Source: Burkholderiales bacterium (lineage in GTDB: Bacteria > Pseudomonadota > Gammaproteobacteria > Burkholderiales > Casimicrobiaceae). Taken from it: a stretch of 64,000 nucleotides of DNA. The DNA lies in the NCBI GenBank assembly GCA_015075645.1, contig JABTUF010000002.1:1-64000 (forward strand), read 5' to 3'. Shown piece after piece: positions 20,551-29,555 of the stretch. The notes beneath the pieces were generated by a model. It did no database searches and was not told the DNA's origin. It saw only the letters and a list, made by a program, of their open reading frames with translations. The stretch's first letter is position 1. Each line of letters starts with the position of its first letter. The translations under genes were made by a program, and so were the position numbers.

Positions 20551-23500
20551 GTGACGATCCCGACCTGACGGCGAGGCTCCTCGCGATCGCACGCGGACAA
20601 CCCGACGCACCGTTCATCCGACAGGACGGCCGTGCGCTGATGACCTGGGCCGGGTTCGCGCGGCGCGTCGAGACACTGCGCGATCGTTTCGCGGCGTGGG
20701 ACATACGGCGCGGCGATGTCGTCGTGGCCGCGGCAGGCGATCGCGCGCGCGACATGGCGCTCCTCGCCGCCGCCCCGGCCGCGTCGTGCTTCCTGCTGCT
20801 CGGGAGCGCGTCGAGCGAGGAACAGTACGTCGAGGTGCTCGCGCGCGCCCGGGCCCGCGCGGTGATCGTTCCCGACGATGCGTCGCATCCTTTCTCGCGG
20901 GCGGCGCGTCGCTCGCCGGCGATTCTGCTCCGTGCGATCGACGATGAGCCGGGCGTGGCCGGGGCGTTCGCGCTCGAGCCGATCGCGCCGATTCCGGACC
21001 GGCGTCATCCTCCGCTCGCGCGCCCGGAGGTGGCGCTCGTGACCGCGACGTCGGGCACCACCGGCAGGCCGAAGCTCGTGCCGCTGCTGCACCGGTCGCT
21101 GATGGCCCAGGCGCGCGACATGGGCTCCCGGCTCGCGATGTCGCCAGCGGACGTCGCCTGGCACGCCGTCCCGCTGCATCATGCGTTCGGCGCGCGTACC
21201 GCCTTCCTGCTCTGCGTGTCGAACGGCGGGTCGGTGCACGTGCTGCCGGACTCCGACATCGCGGCACTGCGGGCAGTGGTGGAGCGCGACCCGGTCGGCT
21301 ACTTCCCGCTCACCTTCGCCGCCGCGCGAGAATTGCTGGTGCGCCTGCCCCCGGGTCCGCGGTTGCCGGCCCGACGGCTGCGGTTCGCCGTGGTCGCCAC
21401 CGGGGCGTTCAGCGCGAACGAACGCGACCGGCTCGAGTCCGCGCTCGGGGCGCCCGTGCTGCAGCACTACGGCGTCACCGAGGCGGGCACCGTGTCGATC
21501 CAGGAATTGCCGCCGGCCCGGCGGCTGCCCGGGGGGTCGGGGCGGCCGATCGACGCCCACGTGCGTCTGGTCGACGGCGCCGGCCGGGACGTGCCCGCTG
21601 GAGCGGTGGGCGAGATCGTGGCCCGCGGCCCGCAGGTCTTCGACGGCTACCTCGATGGCGACGATGGGGCCGCGGACGCGTGGCTCGACGGCGGCTTTCG
21701 GACCGGCGATCTCGCGCGCTTCGACCCCTCAGGCGAGTTGTGCATCGTCGATCGGGTGAAGGACGTCATCAATCGCGGCGGCGAGAAAATCGCGCCCACC
21801 GGCATCGACGATGCGCTCCGCGCGCTGCCGGGGGTCGCGGACGCGTCGGCGTTCGGCATGCCGCACCCGAGTCTCGGCGAGGAAGTGGTCGCGGCGATCG
21901 TGCCCGCGCCGGGGACGACGCCGGACGCCGCCGCGTTGCTCGAACGCGCGCGCGCGACGCTCGGCGCCAGGGCCGCGCCCAAGCGCCTGTGGATCGTCGA
22001 CGCGCTGCCGCGCAACCGCGTCGGCAAGGTGATGCGCGGCTCGCTTCCCGCGCTCGTCGGGCTCGGCACCGACCCCGCGCCCGAGCCGCCGCCTGTTGTC
22101 GTTGGTCCGGCCTCGCCGCTCGAGATCGCGTTGTCGGGACTGTGGTCGGCGGCGTTGCGCACCGGCGCGATCGGGCGCGACGCGAATTTCTTCATGCTCG
22201 GCGGAGATTCGCTGCGCGGTGCGGCGCTGCTCGATCAGGTGCGCGCGGTGTTCGGAGTGACGCTGCCGGTCGAGTCGCTGTTCGAGGACGCGGGCACGAT
22301 CGAGGGCATGGCGCGCCGCATCGACGCGGCGCGCGAGGCACGCGGGCGACCGGCGGCGCCCGAGGCGATTCGCCCGCGCGATGGGCGCGGGCCGGTGCCG
22401 CTCACGCACACGCAGGCGCGCGCCTGGTTCCTGCAGCGGCTCGATCCGGCGAGCGACGCCTACCACGAGTCGCGGCTGTGGTACCTCGACGGGCCGCTCG
22501 ACGTCGCGGCGCTGCAAGCCGCGTTCGCGGCCGTCGTGGATCGCCAGGCGATGCTCCGCACGCGCTATCTGTCGGTCGATGGCGTGCCGCACCAGGTGAG
22601 CGACCCGGCGGCCGCGGCGTCGCTCGAGATCGTCGATGTCGCGGGCGCGGAGACGGGAACGGAGGCCGCGCTCGCCGTCGCGGTGGATGAGCGCGCGTCG
22701 CGGCCCTTCGACCTCGCCGCCGCCGCCCCGGTCCGGTTCACGCTGTTCCGGCTGGGCGAGGATCGGCATGCCCTGTTGCGCGTGTGGCATCACATCATGA
22801 GCGACGGGCTCTCCGCGCAGGTCTTCCAGCGCGACCTGACGGCCGCCTACGCGGCGGCGCGTGCCCACGCGTCGCCGCGCTGGACGAAGCTCCCCATCGA
22901 CTACCTCGATTTCGCGGCGTGGCAACATGTCCGTGCCGGCGCGGGGGCGATCGAACGGCGTCTCGACGCAGCACGAGCGCGCCTCGCCGGCGTGCCCGTG
23001 CTCGCGTTGCCCACGGATCGCGTCCGCCCGCCGCTGCAGAGCTTCCGCGGCGCCGTCGTGTCGCGGGCTCTGCCGGCTGCGGCCGCCGACGAACTGAAGA
23101 CCGTCGGGCGGGAACTCGGCGTGTCTCCGTTCATCGTGTTCTTCGCTGCGTACGCGGTGCTCCTCGCGCGCCTCTCGGGCGAGGGCGACTTCGCGATCGG
23201 CACGCCGATCGCCGCGCGCACGCACCCTGAACTGGCCGGCCTGATCGGGTTCTTCGCCAACACCCTCGCGGTGCGTATCGACTTGTCGGTCGATGCGGGC
23301 TTCTCCGAATTCGTCGGACGCGTGCGCGATCGGCTCGTCGAGGCGTACCGGGACGAGGAAGTTCCGTTCGAGCGGCTCGTCGACGCGCTGGCCCTGCCGC
23401 GCGACCCGTCGCGCAATCCGGTCTTCCAGGTCACGTTCGCGATGCGCGAGGCGGGGGAGGCCGAACTCGCGTTCGAAGGCGTGCGAGTCCGACGCGAGCC

Positions 23501-26207
23501 TGCGCTGCGGCCGCACGCCAAGTTCGACCTGCTGCTGACGCTCTCCGACGAACCGGCCGGGCTCATCGCCCACTTCGAGTACTGCGCCGACCTGTTCGAC
23601 GCGCCGACCATCGAGCGCATGGCCCGCCAGTTCGAATCGCTCGTCGTCAACGCGGCAAACGCTCCCGCGACGCCGATCGGACGGCTCGCGCTGATGGACG
23701 ACGCCGACCGGTCGCGGATGGTCGCGATCAACCTGCGCACGACCGCCGACGCGCCGTCCGGAACGATCGTGACGCGATTCGCGGACGCGGTGTCGCGCCA
23801 CCCGGAGGCGCACGCCGTGGGCACGCTCGCGTACCGGCAACTCGACGAAGAGGCGAATCGGCTGTCCCATGCGCTCGTTGCGGCGGGCGTGGCCAAGGGC
23901 GACCGGGTCGCCGTGGCTCGCGCGAAGGCCGCCGACATCGCGATCGCCTGGCTCGCGGTGCTGAAGGCGGGCGCGGCGTACCTGCCGATCGACTCCGACC
24001 TGCCGTCCGCGCGGATCGGATTCATGCTCCGCGATGCCGGAGTGTCGGCCGTCGTTGCGGACGACGTGCCGGCCGGGCGCATGGCGCACGACGGCGTCGC
24101 GATGCTTTGCCCCGACGCCGAACGCGCGCGCATCGCCTTGTTCCCCGCGTCGGCCCCGGAGGTGGCCATCGATCCGGCGGACGCCGCCTATGTCATCTAC
24201 ACATCCGGATCGACCGGCACGCCCAAGGGCGTCGTCGTGCCGCATCGCGCGGTCCTGCGACTGGTGCTCGACACCGACTACCTGCAGGTGCGCGAGGGCG
24301 ACGCGGTCGCGCAGATGGCGAACCCCGCGTTCGACGCATCGACGTTCGAATTGTGGGGCGCGCTCCTGAACGGCGGGCGCATCGTCCCGATCGCGAAAAC
24401 CACCGCGCTCGCGCCGCGTGCGCTGGCCGCGACCCTCGCGGCGGAGCGCGTGTCGGTCCTGTTCATCACCACCGCGCTGTTCAACACCGTCGCCCGCGAC
24501 GTCCCCGCCGCGTTCGCGCCGGTGCGTTGCGTGCTGTTCGGCGGCGAGGCGGTGGAGCCTCGTTTCGTGCGCGAAGTCCTTCGCGCCGGTCCGCCGGAGC
24601 GGCTGTTGCACGTCTACGGACCGACCGAAGCCACGACCTTCGCGACCTGGCACGAGGTGCGTGCGGTGGACGAAGCCAGCGCGTCGGTGCCGATCGGCCG
24701 GCCGATCTCGCACACCGACGCGTTCGTCCTGCGCTCCGACGGCGGCCTCGCCGCACCGGGGGAGGGCGGCGAACTGTGGCTGGGCGGGCCGGGACTCGCG
24801 CTGGGGTACCTCGGGCATCCGGATCTCACCGGAGAGCGTTTTGCCGAGCTCGAACACCCGGGGCTCGGCCGACGCAGGCTGTATCGGACCGGCGACCGGG
24901 TGCGCATGCGCGACGACGGCGCGATCGAGTACCTCGGCCGCCTCGACCGACAGGTGAAGGTCCGCGGACACCGCATCGAACTCGACGAAGTCGAGGCGGC
25001 GGTCGCCGAACTCCCGTCGGTGCGCGAGGCGGTCGTCGAACTCGCGGGGACGACGGCCGACACGCGCCAGGTGGTGGCCTACGTCGTGCCCGCCGATCCC
25101 GCGACCGCGCCGCCGAACCTGCTGCGGGAACTGCGCAAGCGCCTGCCCGAGTACATGCTGCCGGGAGCGATCGTCTGGATGCCGAAGCTGCCGCTCAGCG
25201 CGAACGGCAAGGTCGATCGTCGTGCGCTGCCCCCGCCGGGCGACACCGCGCAACCGAACCATGGCGTGCACGTCGAGCCGCGCGACATGTTCGAGCGCGT
25301 GCTCGCCGATCTCTGGCGCGACCTCCTGGGCGTTCGCGTCGGCGTGCACGACCGCTTCTTCGAGGTCGGCGGACACTCGCTCCTCGCGGCGCGGCTGATC
25401 GATGCGATCGAGCGCAAGACCGGCTACGCGCTGCCGCTCACGACGATGTTCACCGACGACACGATCGCGGGACTCGCGAACGCGATCCGCAGCGGCGCTC
25501 GCGCGCCGGACGATCCGATCCTTCGCGTGAACGAGACCGGCTCGTTGCCGCCGTTCACCTACCTGCACGGCGATTTCACCGGCGGCGGTTTCTACAGCCA
25601 GACGTTCGCCCGCGCGTTGGGGCCCGAGCAGCCGACGTTCATCGTGCATCCGCACGGTCTCGCCGAACCCGCCATTCCCGAATCGATCGAGGCGATGGCG
25701 AAGGAACGGCTGGCGGCGCTGCGCGCCGTCCAGCCCACCGGCCCGTATCTGCTGGGAGGCCACTGCGCGGGGGGCCTCGTCGCGTTCGAGATGGCGCGCC
25801 AACTCGAGGCAGAAGGCGAGTGTGTTCCCGCCGTCGTGCTCGTCGAGACCGCCGCGCCGCGACCCGGTGCCCCGGAGGGCGACGGGAAGGGCGCCTACTT
25901 CAAGTTCGACGCAGACGGCCAGGCGAAAGCGGTGGAGCCGCGCGACCGGCTCTCCGACGCCGAGTTGCGCTACGCCCGCGCGATCGACCGGTATGCCGCG
26001 GGCCGGTACCGTGGCCACGTCGTGGTCGTGCGCGCCCAGCAGCGCATGCGCCAGGTTGCCGAGGACATGGGCTGGAGCGCCCACGCCGGGTCGGTCGAAA
26101 GCCACGTCCTGGCGGGCACGCACTCGTCGATCCTCACCGAACGCGTCGGCGACATCGCGTCGCTGGTGCGCGACGCCCTCGCCCGGGCCACCGGTGCCCG
26201 GACATGA
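20547..26207 (+). CDS. Six-domain nonribosomal peptide synthetase, A-PCP-C-A-PCP-TE
   Basis: 1886 residues. A1 (about 1-500) is acyl-ligase-like (TATSGTTGRPKLVPLLH; INRGGEKIAPTGID) and probably loads a carboxylic acid. PCP1 has its attachment Ser555 in LGGDSLRGA. The condensation domain (about 615-1050) has HHIMSDG with catalytic His749. A2 (about 1065-1565) has VIYTSGSTGTPKGVVVPHRA, Asp1263 in FDAST and Lys1555; a hand alignment gives the pocket D-A-F-F-L-G-V-T-F-K, resembling branched aliphatic (Ile/Val) codes. PCP2 has Ser1611 in VGGHSLLAA. The terminal thioesterase (about 1660-1886) reads LLGGHCAGGLVAFE: Cys1740 replaces Ser, Glu1767 stands at the usual Asp position, and His1859 is in GTHSSIL. 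The predicted product is a small N-acyl amino acid or acyl-lactone type molecule. No phosphopantetheinyl transferase gene is in the window. Confidence 0.9.
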   Translation: MSDDPDLTARLLAIARGQPDAPFIRQDGRALMTWAGFARRVETLRDRFAAWDIRRGDVVVAAAGDRARDMALLAAAPAASCFLLLGSASSEEQYVEVLARARARAVIVPDDASHPFSRAARRSPAILLRAIDDEPGVAGAFALEPIAPIPDRRHPPLARPEVALVTATSGTTGRPKLVPLLHRSLMAQARDMGSRLAMSPADVAWHAVPLHHAFGARTAFLLCVSNGGSVHVLPDSDIAALRAVVERDPVGYFPLTFAAARELLVRLPPGPRLPARRLRFAVVATGAFSANERDRLESALGAPVLQHYGVTEAGTVSIQELPPARRLPGGSGRPIDAHVRLVDGAGRDVPAGAVGEIVARGPQVFDGYLDGDDGAADAWLDGGFRTGDLARFDPSGELCIVDRVKDVINRGGEKIAPTGIDDALRALPGVADASAFGMPHPSLGEEVVAAIVPAPGTTPDAAALLERARATLGARAAPKRLWIVDALPRNRVGKVMRGSLPALVGLGTDPAPEPPPVVVGPASPLEIALSGLWSAALRTGAIGRDANFFMLGGDSLRGAALLDQVRAVFGVTLPVESLFEDAGTIEGMARRIDAAREARGRPAAPEAIRPRDGRGPVPLTHTQARAWFLQRLDPASDAYHESRLWYLDGPLDVAALQAAFAAVVDRQAMLRTRYLSVDGVPHQVSDPAAAASLEIVDVAGAETGTEAALAVAVDERASRPFDLAAAAPVRFTLFRLGEDRHALLRVWHHIMSDGLSAQVFQRDLTAAYAAARAHASPRWTKLPIDYLDFAAWQHVRAGAGAIERRLDAARARLAGVPVLALPTDRVRPPLQSFRGAVVSRALPAAAADELKTVGRELGVSPFIVFFAAYAVLLARLSGEGDFAIGTPIAARTHPELAGLIGFFANTLAVRIDLSVDAGFSEFVGRVRDRLVEAYRDEEVPFERLVDALALPRDPSRNPVFQVTFAMREAGEAELAFEGVRVRREPALRPHAKFDLLLTLSDEPAGLIAHFEYCADLFDAPTIERMARQFESLVVNAANAPATPIGRLALMDDADRSRMVAINLRTTADAPSGTIVTRFADAVSRHPEAHAVGTLAYRQLDEEANRLSHALVAAGVAKGDRVAVARAKAADIAIAWLAVLKAGAAYLPIDSDLPSARIGFMLRDAGVSAVVADDVPAGRMAHDGVAMLCPDAERARIALFPASAPEVAIDPADAAYVIYTSGSTGTPKGVVVPHRAVLRLVLDTDYLQVREGDAVAQMANPAFDASTFELWGALLNGGRIVPIAKTTALAPRALAATLAAERVSVLFITTALFNTVARDVPAAFAPVRCVLFGGEAVEPRFVREVLRAGPPERLLHVYGPTEATTFATWHEVRAVDEASASVPIGRPISHTDAFVLRSDGGLAAPGEGGELWLGGPGLALGYLGHPDLTGERFAELEHPGLGRRRLYRTGDRVRMRDDGAIEYLGRLDRQVKVRGHRIELDEVEAAVAELPSVREAVVELAGTTADTRQVVAYVVPADPATAPPNLLRELRKRLPEYMLPGAIVWMPKLPLSANGKVDRRALPPPGDTAQPNHGVHVEPRDMFERVLADLWRDLLGVRVGVHDRFFEVGGHSLLAARLIDAIERKTGYALPLTTMFTDDTIAGLANAIRSGARAPDDPILRVNETGSLPPFTYLHGDFTGGGFYSQTFARALGPEQPTFIVHPHGLAEPAIPESIEAMAKERLAALRAVQPTGPYLLGGHCAGGLVAFEMARQLEAEGECVPAVVLVETAAPRPGAPEGDGKGAYFKFDADGQAKAVEPRDRLSDAELRYARAIDRYAAGRYRGHVVVVRAQQRMRQVAEDMGWSAHAGSVESHVLAGTHSSILTERVGDIASLVRDALARATGART

Positions 26208-26240
26208 CCGGGCGCGACATCGTCGGCAGAGGCTAGGCGC

Positions 26241-27266
26241 ATGACCGGAATCGCCGATCGCGCCTGGCCGCACGTTTCGCTCGCGGTCGTCGAACGCGGC
26301 GGGCGCATCGAGAGCGTGCACGCCGGATCGGTCGCGGTCGTCGATGCCGACGGGCGCCTCGTCGCGTCCGCGGGCGATCCGGGGTACGTGACGTTCACGC
26401 GCAGTTCGCTGAAGCCGCTGCAGGCGCTGCCGTTCGTCGTGGCCGGCGGCCCGGAGCGCTTCGGTCTCTCGGGCGAGCAGGTGGCGCTCCTCTGCGCGAG
26501 CCACTCCGGCGAAGCGCGTCACCAGGCGGCGGTCGCCGAAGTGCTCGCGCGCGCCGGATGCACGGTCGCCGACCTCCGGTGCGGGAGTCATGCCCCGTAC
26601 GTCTACGATGCGCTGGGCGAGGCGCCGCCGCCGCCCCCCTATTCGCCGCTCGGGCACAACTGCTCGGGCAAGCACGCCGGCATGCTCGCCTGCTGCGTTT
26701 TGCACGGCTGGTCGCGGGCGGATTACCTGGCTTCCGGCCACCCGCTGCAACAGGCCATCCGCGCAGCGATCGGTCGTCTCGCCGACGTGCGGGTCGACGA
26801 TCTCGTTCCGGTCGTCGACGGCTGCTCGGCGCCGAACTATGCTCTGCCGCTTTCCAGGCTCGCACTGGCGTTCGCACGCATCGCATCCGGGCACCCGGGA
26901 GAGGATGCCGCGGCTTGCCGGACGCTCGCGGGAGCGATGGTCGCGCACCCGGAGTACGTGTCCGGTACCGGGGGCGGGGACCTCGCGTTGATGCGTTCGG
27001 GCCGCGGCGCCTGGATCTCGAAGGTCGGGGCCGAAGGCGTGCAGGCGATCGGACTCGTGCACCAGGGCATGGGCATCGCGATCAAGGTCGCCGACGGCGG
27101 CGGTCGTGCCCGGATGGCGATTGCCGTGGGCGTGCTGGACGCCTTGGGGCTCCTCGTGGGTGAGGCTCGTGAAGAACTGCTGCCGTTCGCGACCGAGGTG
27201 CTGCACAATGCGCGCGGGACGGCCACGGGAGTCCTCAGAAGCGTTGTTGTCCTGGACAAAGGTTGA
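26241..27266 (+). CDS. Zinc-type L-asparaginase (Rhizobium etli class)
   Basis: 341-residue protein of the asparaginase II family (PF06089), unrelated to the bacterial type I/II enzymes. The serine-lysine pair is S55-L-K58 in TRSSLKPLQALPF. The metal/active-site residues Cys141 and Lys144 (HNCSGKHAGM) and Asp193 and Cys195 (VDGCSAPNYALPL) have the same spacing (3, 2, and 54 between the two Cys) as Cys135, Lys138, Asp187 and Cys189 of the R. etli enzyme, as I recall it. It begins 33 bases after the NRPS stop on the same strand. It may be a housekeeping amidohydrolase or may act on the NRPS product; sequence alone cannot decide. Confidence 0.85.
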   Translation: MTGIADRAWPHVSLAVVERGGRIESVHAGSVAVVDADGRLVASAGDPGYVTFTRSSLKPLQALPFVVAGGPERFGLSGEQVALLCASHSGEARHQAAVAEVLARAGCTVADLRCGSHAPYVYDALGEAPPPPPYSPLGHNCSGKHAGMLACCVLHGWSRADYLASGHPLQQAIRAAIGRLADVRVDDLVPVVDGCSAPNYALPLSRLALAFARIASGHPGEDAAACRTLAGAMVAHPEYVSGTGGGDLALMRSGRGAWISKVGAEGVQAIGLVHQGMGIAIKVADGGGRARMAIAVGVLDALGLLVGEAREELLPFATEVLHNARGTATGVLRSVVVLDKG

Positions 27267-27301
27267 GCGGCAGGCGCAATGCGGGCCTCCCCACCATCCC
27301 G

Positions 27302-27330
27302 GTGAACTCGGCGCCTCGCCGGCGGTCTGT
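27302..27330 (+). promoter_or_regulatory. Candidate sigma-E promoter upstream of rpoE
   Basis: GTGAACTC (27302-27309), 15 bases, then GTCTGT (27325-27330). This resembles the extracytoplasmic sigma-E pattern GAACTT - 15 to 17 bases - GTCTAA and would give autoregulation, as known for rpoE operons. It lies about 130 bases before rpoE. The same gap holds inverted repeats GAGTCCG (27350-27356) with CGGACTC (27394-27400) and CCGGATC (27371-27377) with GATCCGG (27390-27396), possible alternative hairpins in the leader. Confidence 0.4.
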
Positions 27331-27457
27331 GTTCGCAAGCGCGTGTCCGGAGTCCGCGGAGGGCGGCCGACCGGATCTTGTGACGGGTCGATCCGGACTC
27401 GCGCCTGCCGGCCGGCGGGCATGACAACCAGCCCCTCAGGGAAGAGCAGACCGGCGG

Positions 27458-28057
27458 ATGGGTGATCGAGAAGTCGACCAGCAGCTGGTCGAGCGGGCGC
27501 AGCGGGGAGACAAGCGCGCGTTCGAGCTGCTGGTGATGAAGTACCAGCGCAAGCTGGGGCGGCTGTTGTCGCGGATGGTGCGCGACCCCGGCGAGGTCGA
27601 GGACGTGACGCAGGAGGCCTTCATCAAGGCCTACCGCGCCCTCCCGAACTTCCGGGGCGAGAGCGCGTTCTACACGTGGCTCTATCGCATCGCGATCAAC
27701 ACCGCGAAGAACTACCTGGTCGCGCTCGGGCGACGGGCTCCGACGTCGACGGAGTTCGATCACGAGGAGGCCGAGTCGTTCGAGGATGCGGTGGGGTTGC
27801 GGGACGCCGCGACGCCCGAAGGCGAGCTCCTGGGACGGGAAATCGCCCGGACCGTGAACAAGGCGATGGACGCGTTGCCCGAGGATCTGAGGACCGCGAT
27901 TTCGCTGCGCGAGATCGAGGGCCTGAGCTACGAAGAGATCGCGAACGTGATGAACTGCCCGATCGGTACCGTGCGATCCCGGATCTTCCGGGCGCGCGAG
28001 GCGATCGCCGCGGACCTGCGTCCGCTGCTCGGGACGGACGAGAACCGGAGATGGTGA
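27458..28057 (+). CDS. rpoE: RNA polymerase sigma-E factor
   Basis: Extracytoplasmic-function sigma factor that turns on the envelope-stress response. 199 residues with region 2 (FELLVMKYQRKLGRLLSRMV; DVTQEAFIKAYRALPNFRG; FYTWLYRIAINTAKNYLV) and region 4 (ALPEDLRTAISLREIEGLSY; IANVMNCPIGTVRSRIFRAR). This is the RpoE/AlgU group, supported by the following rseA-rseB-degP order. The stop codon overlaps the rseA start. Confidence 0.96.
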   Translation: MGDREVDQQLVERAQRGDKRAFELLVMKYQRKLGRLLSRMVRDPGEVEDVTQEAFIKAYRALPNFRGESAFYTWLYRIAINTAKNYLVALGRRAPTSTEFDHEEAESFEDAVGLRDAATPEGELLGREIARTVNKAMDALPEDLRTAISLREIEGLSYEEIANVMNCPIGTVRSRIFRAREAIAADLRPLLGTDENRRW

Positions 28058-28554
28058 TGAACGAGGACATTTCGCGCCTGATGGACGGCGAACTGGACGA
28101 CGACGCGGTCGACCGCGTCCTCGGCGCCATGAGGTCGTCCGGCGCGGCCGCGGCCTGGACCTGCTACCACGCGATCGGCGATGCCTTGCGCGGCGAGTGC
28201 ACCGTCGCGCCACGCGTGTCGCGGCGCGTCGCGATCGCGCTCGCGCAGGAGCCCACGGTGCTCGCGCCCCGCAGGCGGGCCGAGCGGCCCGCCGCCTGGG
28301 CCTGGGCGGCCGCGGCGACCGTCGCCGCGGTAGCCGTGGTCGGCTGGACGGCGGTCTCGATCACCGACGCGCCGAACCAGGCGGTCGCCTTCGCGCGCGA
28401 CGCCGCCGGCATGCGTTCGGAGGCGCTCCGTCCGCAGGTCATCCCCGCCGAATACCTGACCGCGCACAGCGACTTCTCTCCGTCGACGCCGATCCAGGGT
28501 ATCGCGCCGATCCAGCGAGCGGACTTCGTGCCGGTCCAGGCACCGGCGCGATGA
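28057..28554 (+). CDS. rseA: Anti-sigma-E factor RseA
   Basis: Inner-membrane protein that sequesters RpoE until cleaved under stress. 165 residues: N-terminal cytoplasmic domain with the family opening MNEDISRLMDGELDDDAVDR and WTCYHAIGDALRG, one transmembrane helix at about residues 80-102 (alanine/valine-rich), and a short periplasmic tail. The second ATG (28057) was chosen over the one at 28051 because GGAG ends at 28050, giving a proper six-base spacing. rseB overlaps its end by four bases. Confidence 0.9.
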   Translation: MNEDISRLMDGELDDDAVDRVLGAMRSSGAAAAWTCYHAIGDALRGECTVAPRVSRRVAIALAQEPTVLAPRRRAERPAAWAWAAAATVAAVAVVGWTAVSITDAPNQAVAFARDAAGMRSEALRPQVIPAEYLTAHSDFSPSTPIQGIAPIQRADFVPVQAPAR

Positions 28555-29555
28555 CACCGGGCAACGCACCGACCGCGCCTGCGATCGCGCGGTTCGTCCG
28601 CCGTGCCGCGGCGATCGCCGTCGCGAGCGCGGCGCTCGCGTCGGCGTCCGCCGTGCTGGCGGCGCAGGATGCGAAGACGGTGCTGACCCGCGCGGCGGAG
28701 GCCGCGCGCACGCTGAGCTACACCGGCACGATCGTCTACCAGCGCGGATACTCGGTCGAGTCCTCGCGCATCGTCCACGTGAACGACGCCGGAGAGGAGC
28801 AGGAGAAGCTCGTGAGTCTGGACGGCCCGGCACGCGAGGTGATTCGCGCGAAAGGGGAGGTGCGCTGCTACTATCCGGACGCGAAGCTCGTCCGCACCGA
28901 GCCGCGCACCTTTCGCAACGCGTTCCCGTCGCTTTCTCCGCAGCAGCTCGCCTCGCTCTCGCAGTACTACCGCGTGAAGGCCGGCGAGGGCGGACGAGTC
29001 GCCGGCATCGACGCCCGCTCGTGGCGCTTCGAGCCGAAGGACGGCCTGCGCTACAGCCACGAATTCTGGACCGACCCCGCGACGGGCATGCTGCTCAAGG
29101 CGCGAACGCTGAACGAGCGTGGCGAGCCGGTGGAGCAATTCGCGTTCTCCGATCTCGCGATCGGCAGGGCGATCGATCCGGAAGCGGCGCGCCCGACGTT
29201 CACCGATCTCCCCGCGGGCTGGCGCGAGAAGCGGGCGCAATTCGACGCGAAGGAGATCGTCGACACGGGCTGGGTCGTGCCGAAGGTGCCGGACGGCTTC
29301 GTGAAGATCATGGAAGTGCGCCGCGACCTGCGCGACCGGCCGGGGGCGTTGTCGCAGATCGTGTTCTCGGATGGCTTGGTGTCGATCAGCGTGTTCATCG
29401 AGCAGCGCGGCGGTCGGCAGCGCGGCATCGGGCGCGCCCGGATGGGCGGCATCAATCAGTATTCCGTCAAGCTGGACGACTACGTCATCACCGCGCTGGG
29501 CGAGGTTCCGGCCGAGACGGTGCGGATGCTCGCGAACTCGGTGACGCGCCGGTGA
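28551..29555 (+). CDS. rseB: Periplasmic sigma-E regulatory protein RseB (MucB)
   Basis: Periplasmic protein that binds RseA and protects it from proteolysis, sensing lipids or lipoproteins. 334 residues with a signal peptide (hydrophobic stretch at about residues 18-38 ending ASAVLAAQD). The large N-terminal LolA-like domain contains LSYTGTIVYQRGYSVESSRI and GEVRCYYPDAKLVRTE; the smaller C-terminal domain contains FSDGLVSISVFIEQRGG. Overlap with rseA indicates coupling. A 145-base gap separates it from degP. Confidence 0.92.
   Translation: MTPGNAPTAPAIARFVRRAAAIAVASAALASASAVLAAQDAKTVLTRAAEAARTLSYTGTIVYQRGYSVESSRIVHVNDAGEEQEKLVSLDGPAREVIRAKGEVRCYYPDAKLVRTEPRTFRNAFPSLSPQQLASLSQYYRVKAGEGGRVAGIDARSWRFEPKDGLRYSHEFWTDPATGMLLKARTLNERGEPVEQFAFSDLAIGRAIDPEAARPTFTDLPAGWREKRAQFDAKEIVDTGWVVPKVPDGFVKIMEVRRDLRDRPGALSQIVFSDGLVSISVFIEQRGGRQRGIGRARMGGINQYSVKLDDYVITALGEVPAETVRMLANSVTRR

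Noticed and set aside
22396..23700. Heterocyclisation domain in the NRPS
   Set aside because: The motif is HHIMSDG, the ordinary condensation HHxxxDG, not the DxxxxD of cyclisation domains.
21729..27422. Very long open frame on the minus strand (1897 codons) opposite the NRPS
   Set aside because: It is antisense to a protein with complete conserved motifs, reads as Arg/Asp/Val-rich text without any domain, and is the usual shadow frame of GC-rich genes.
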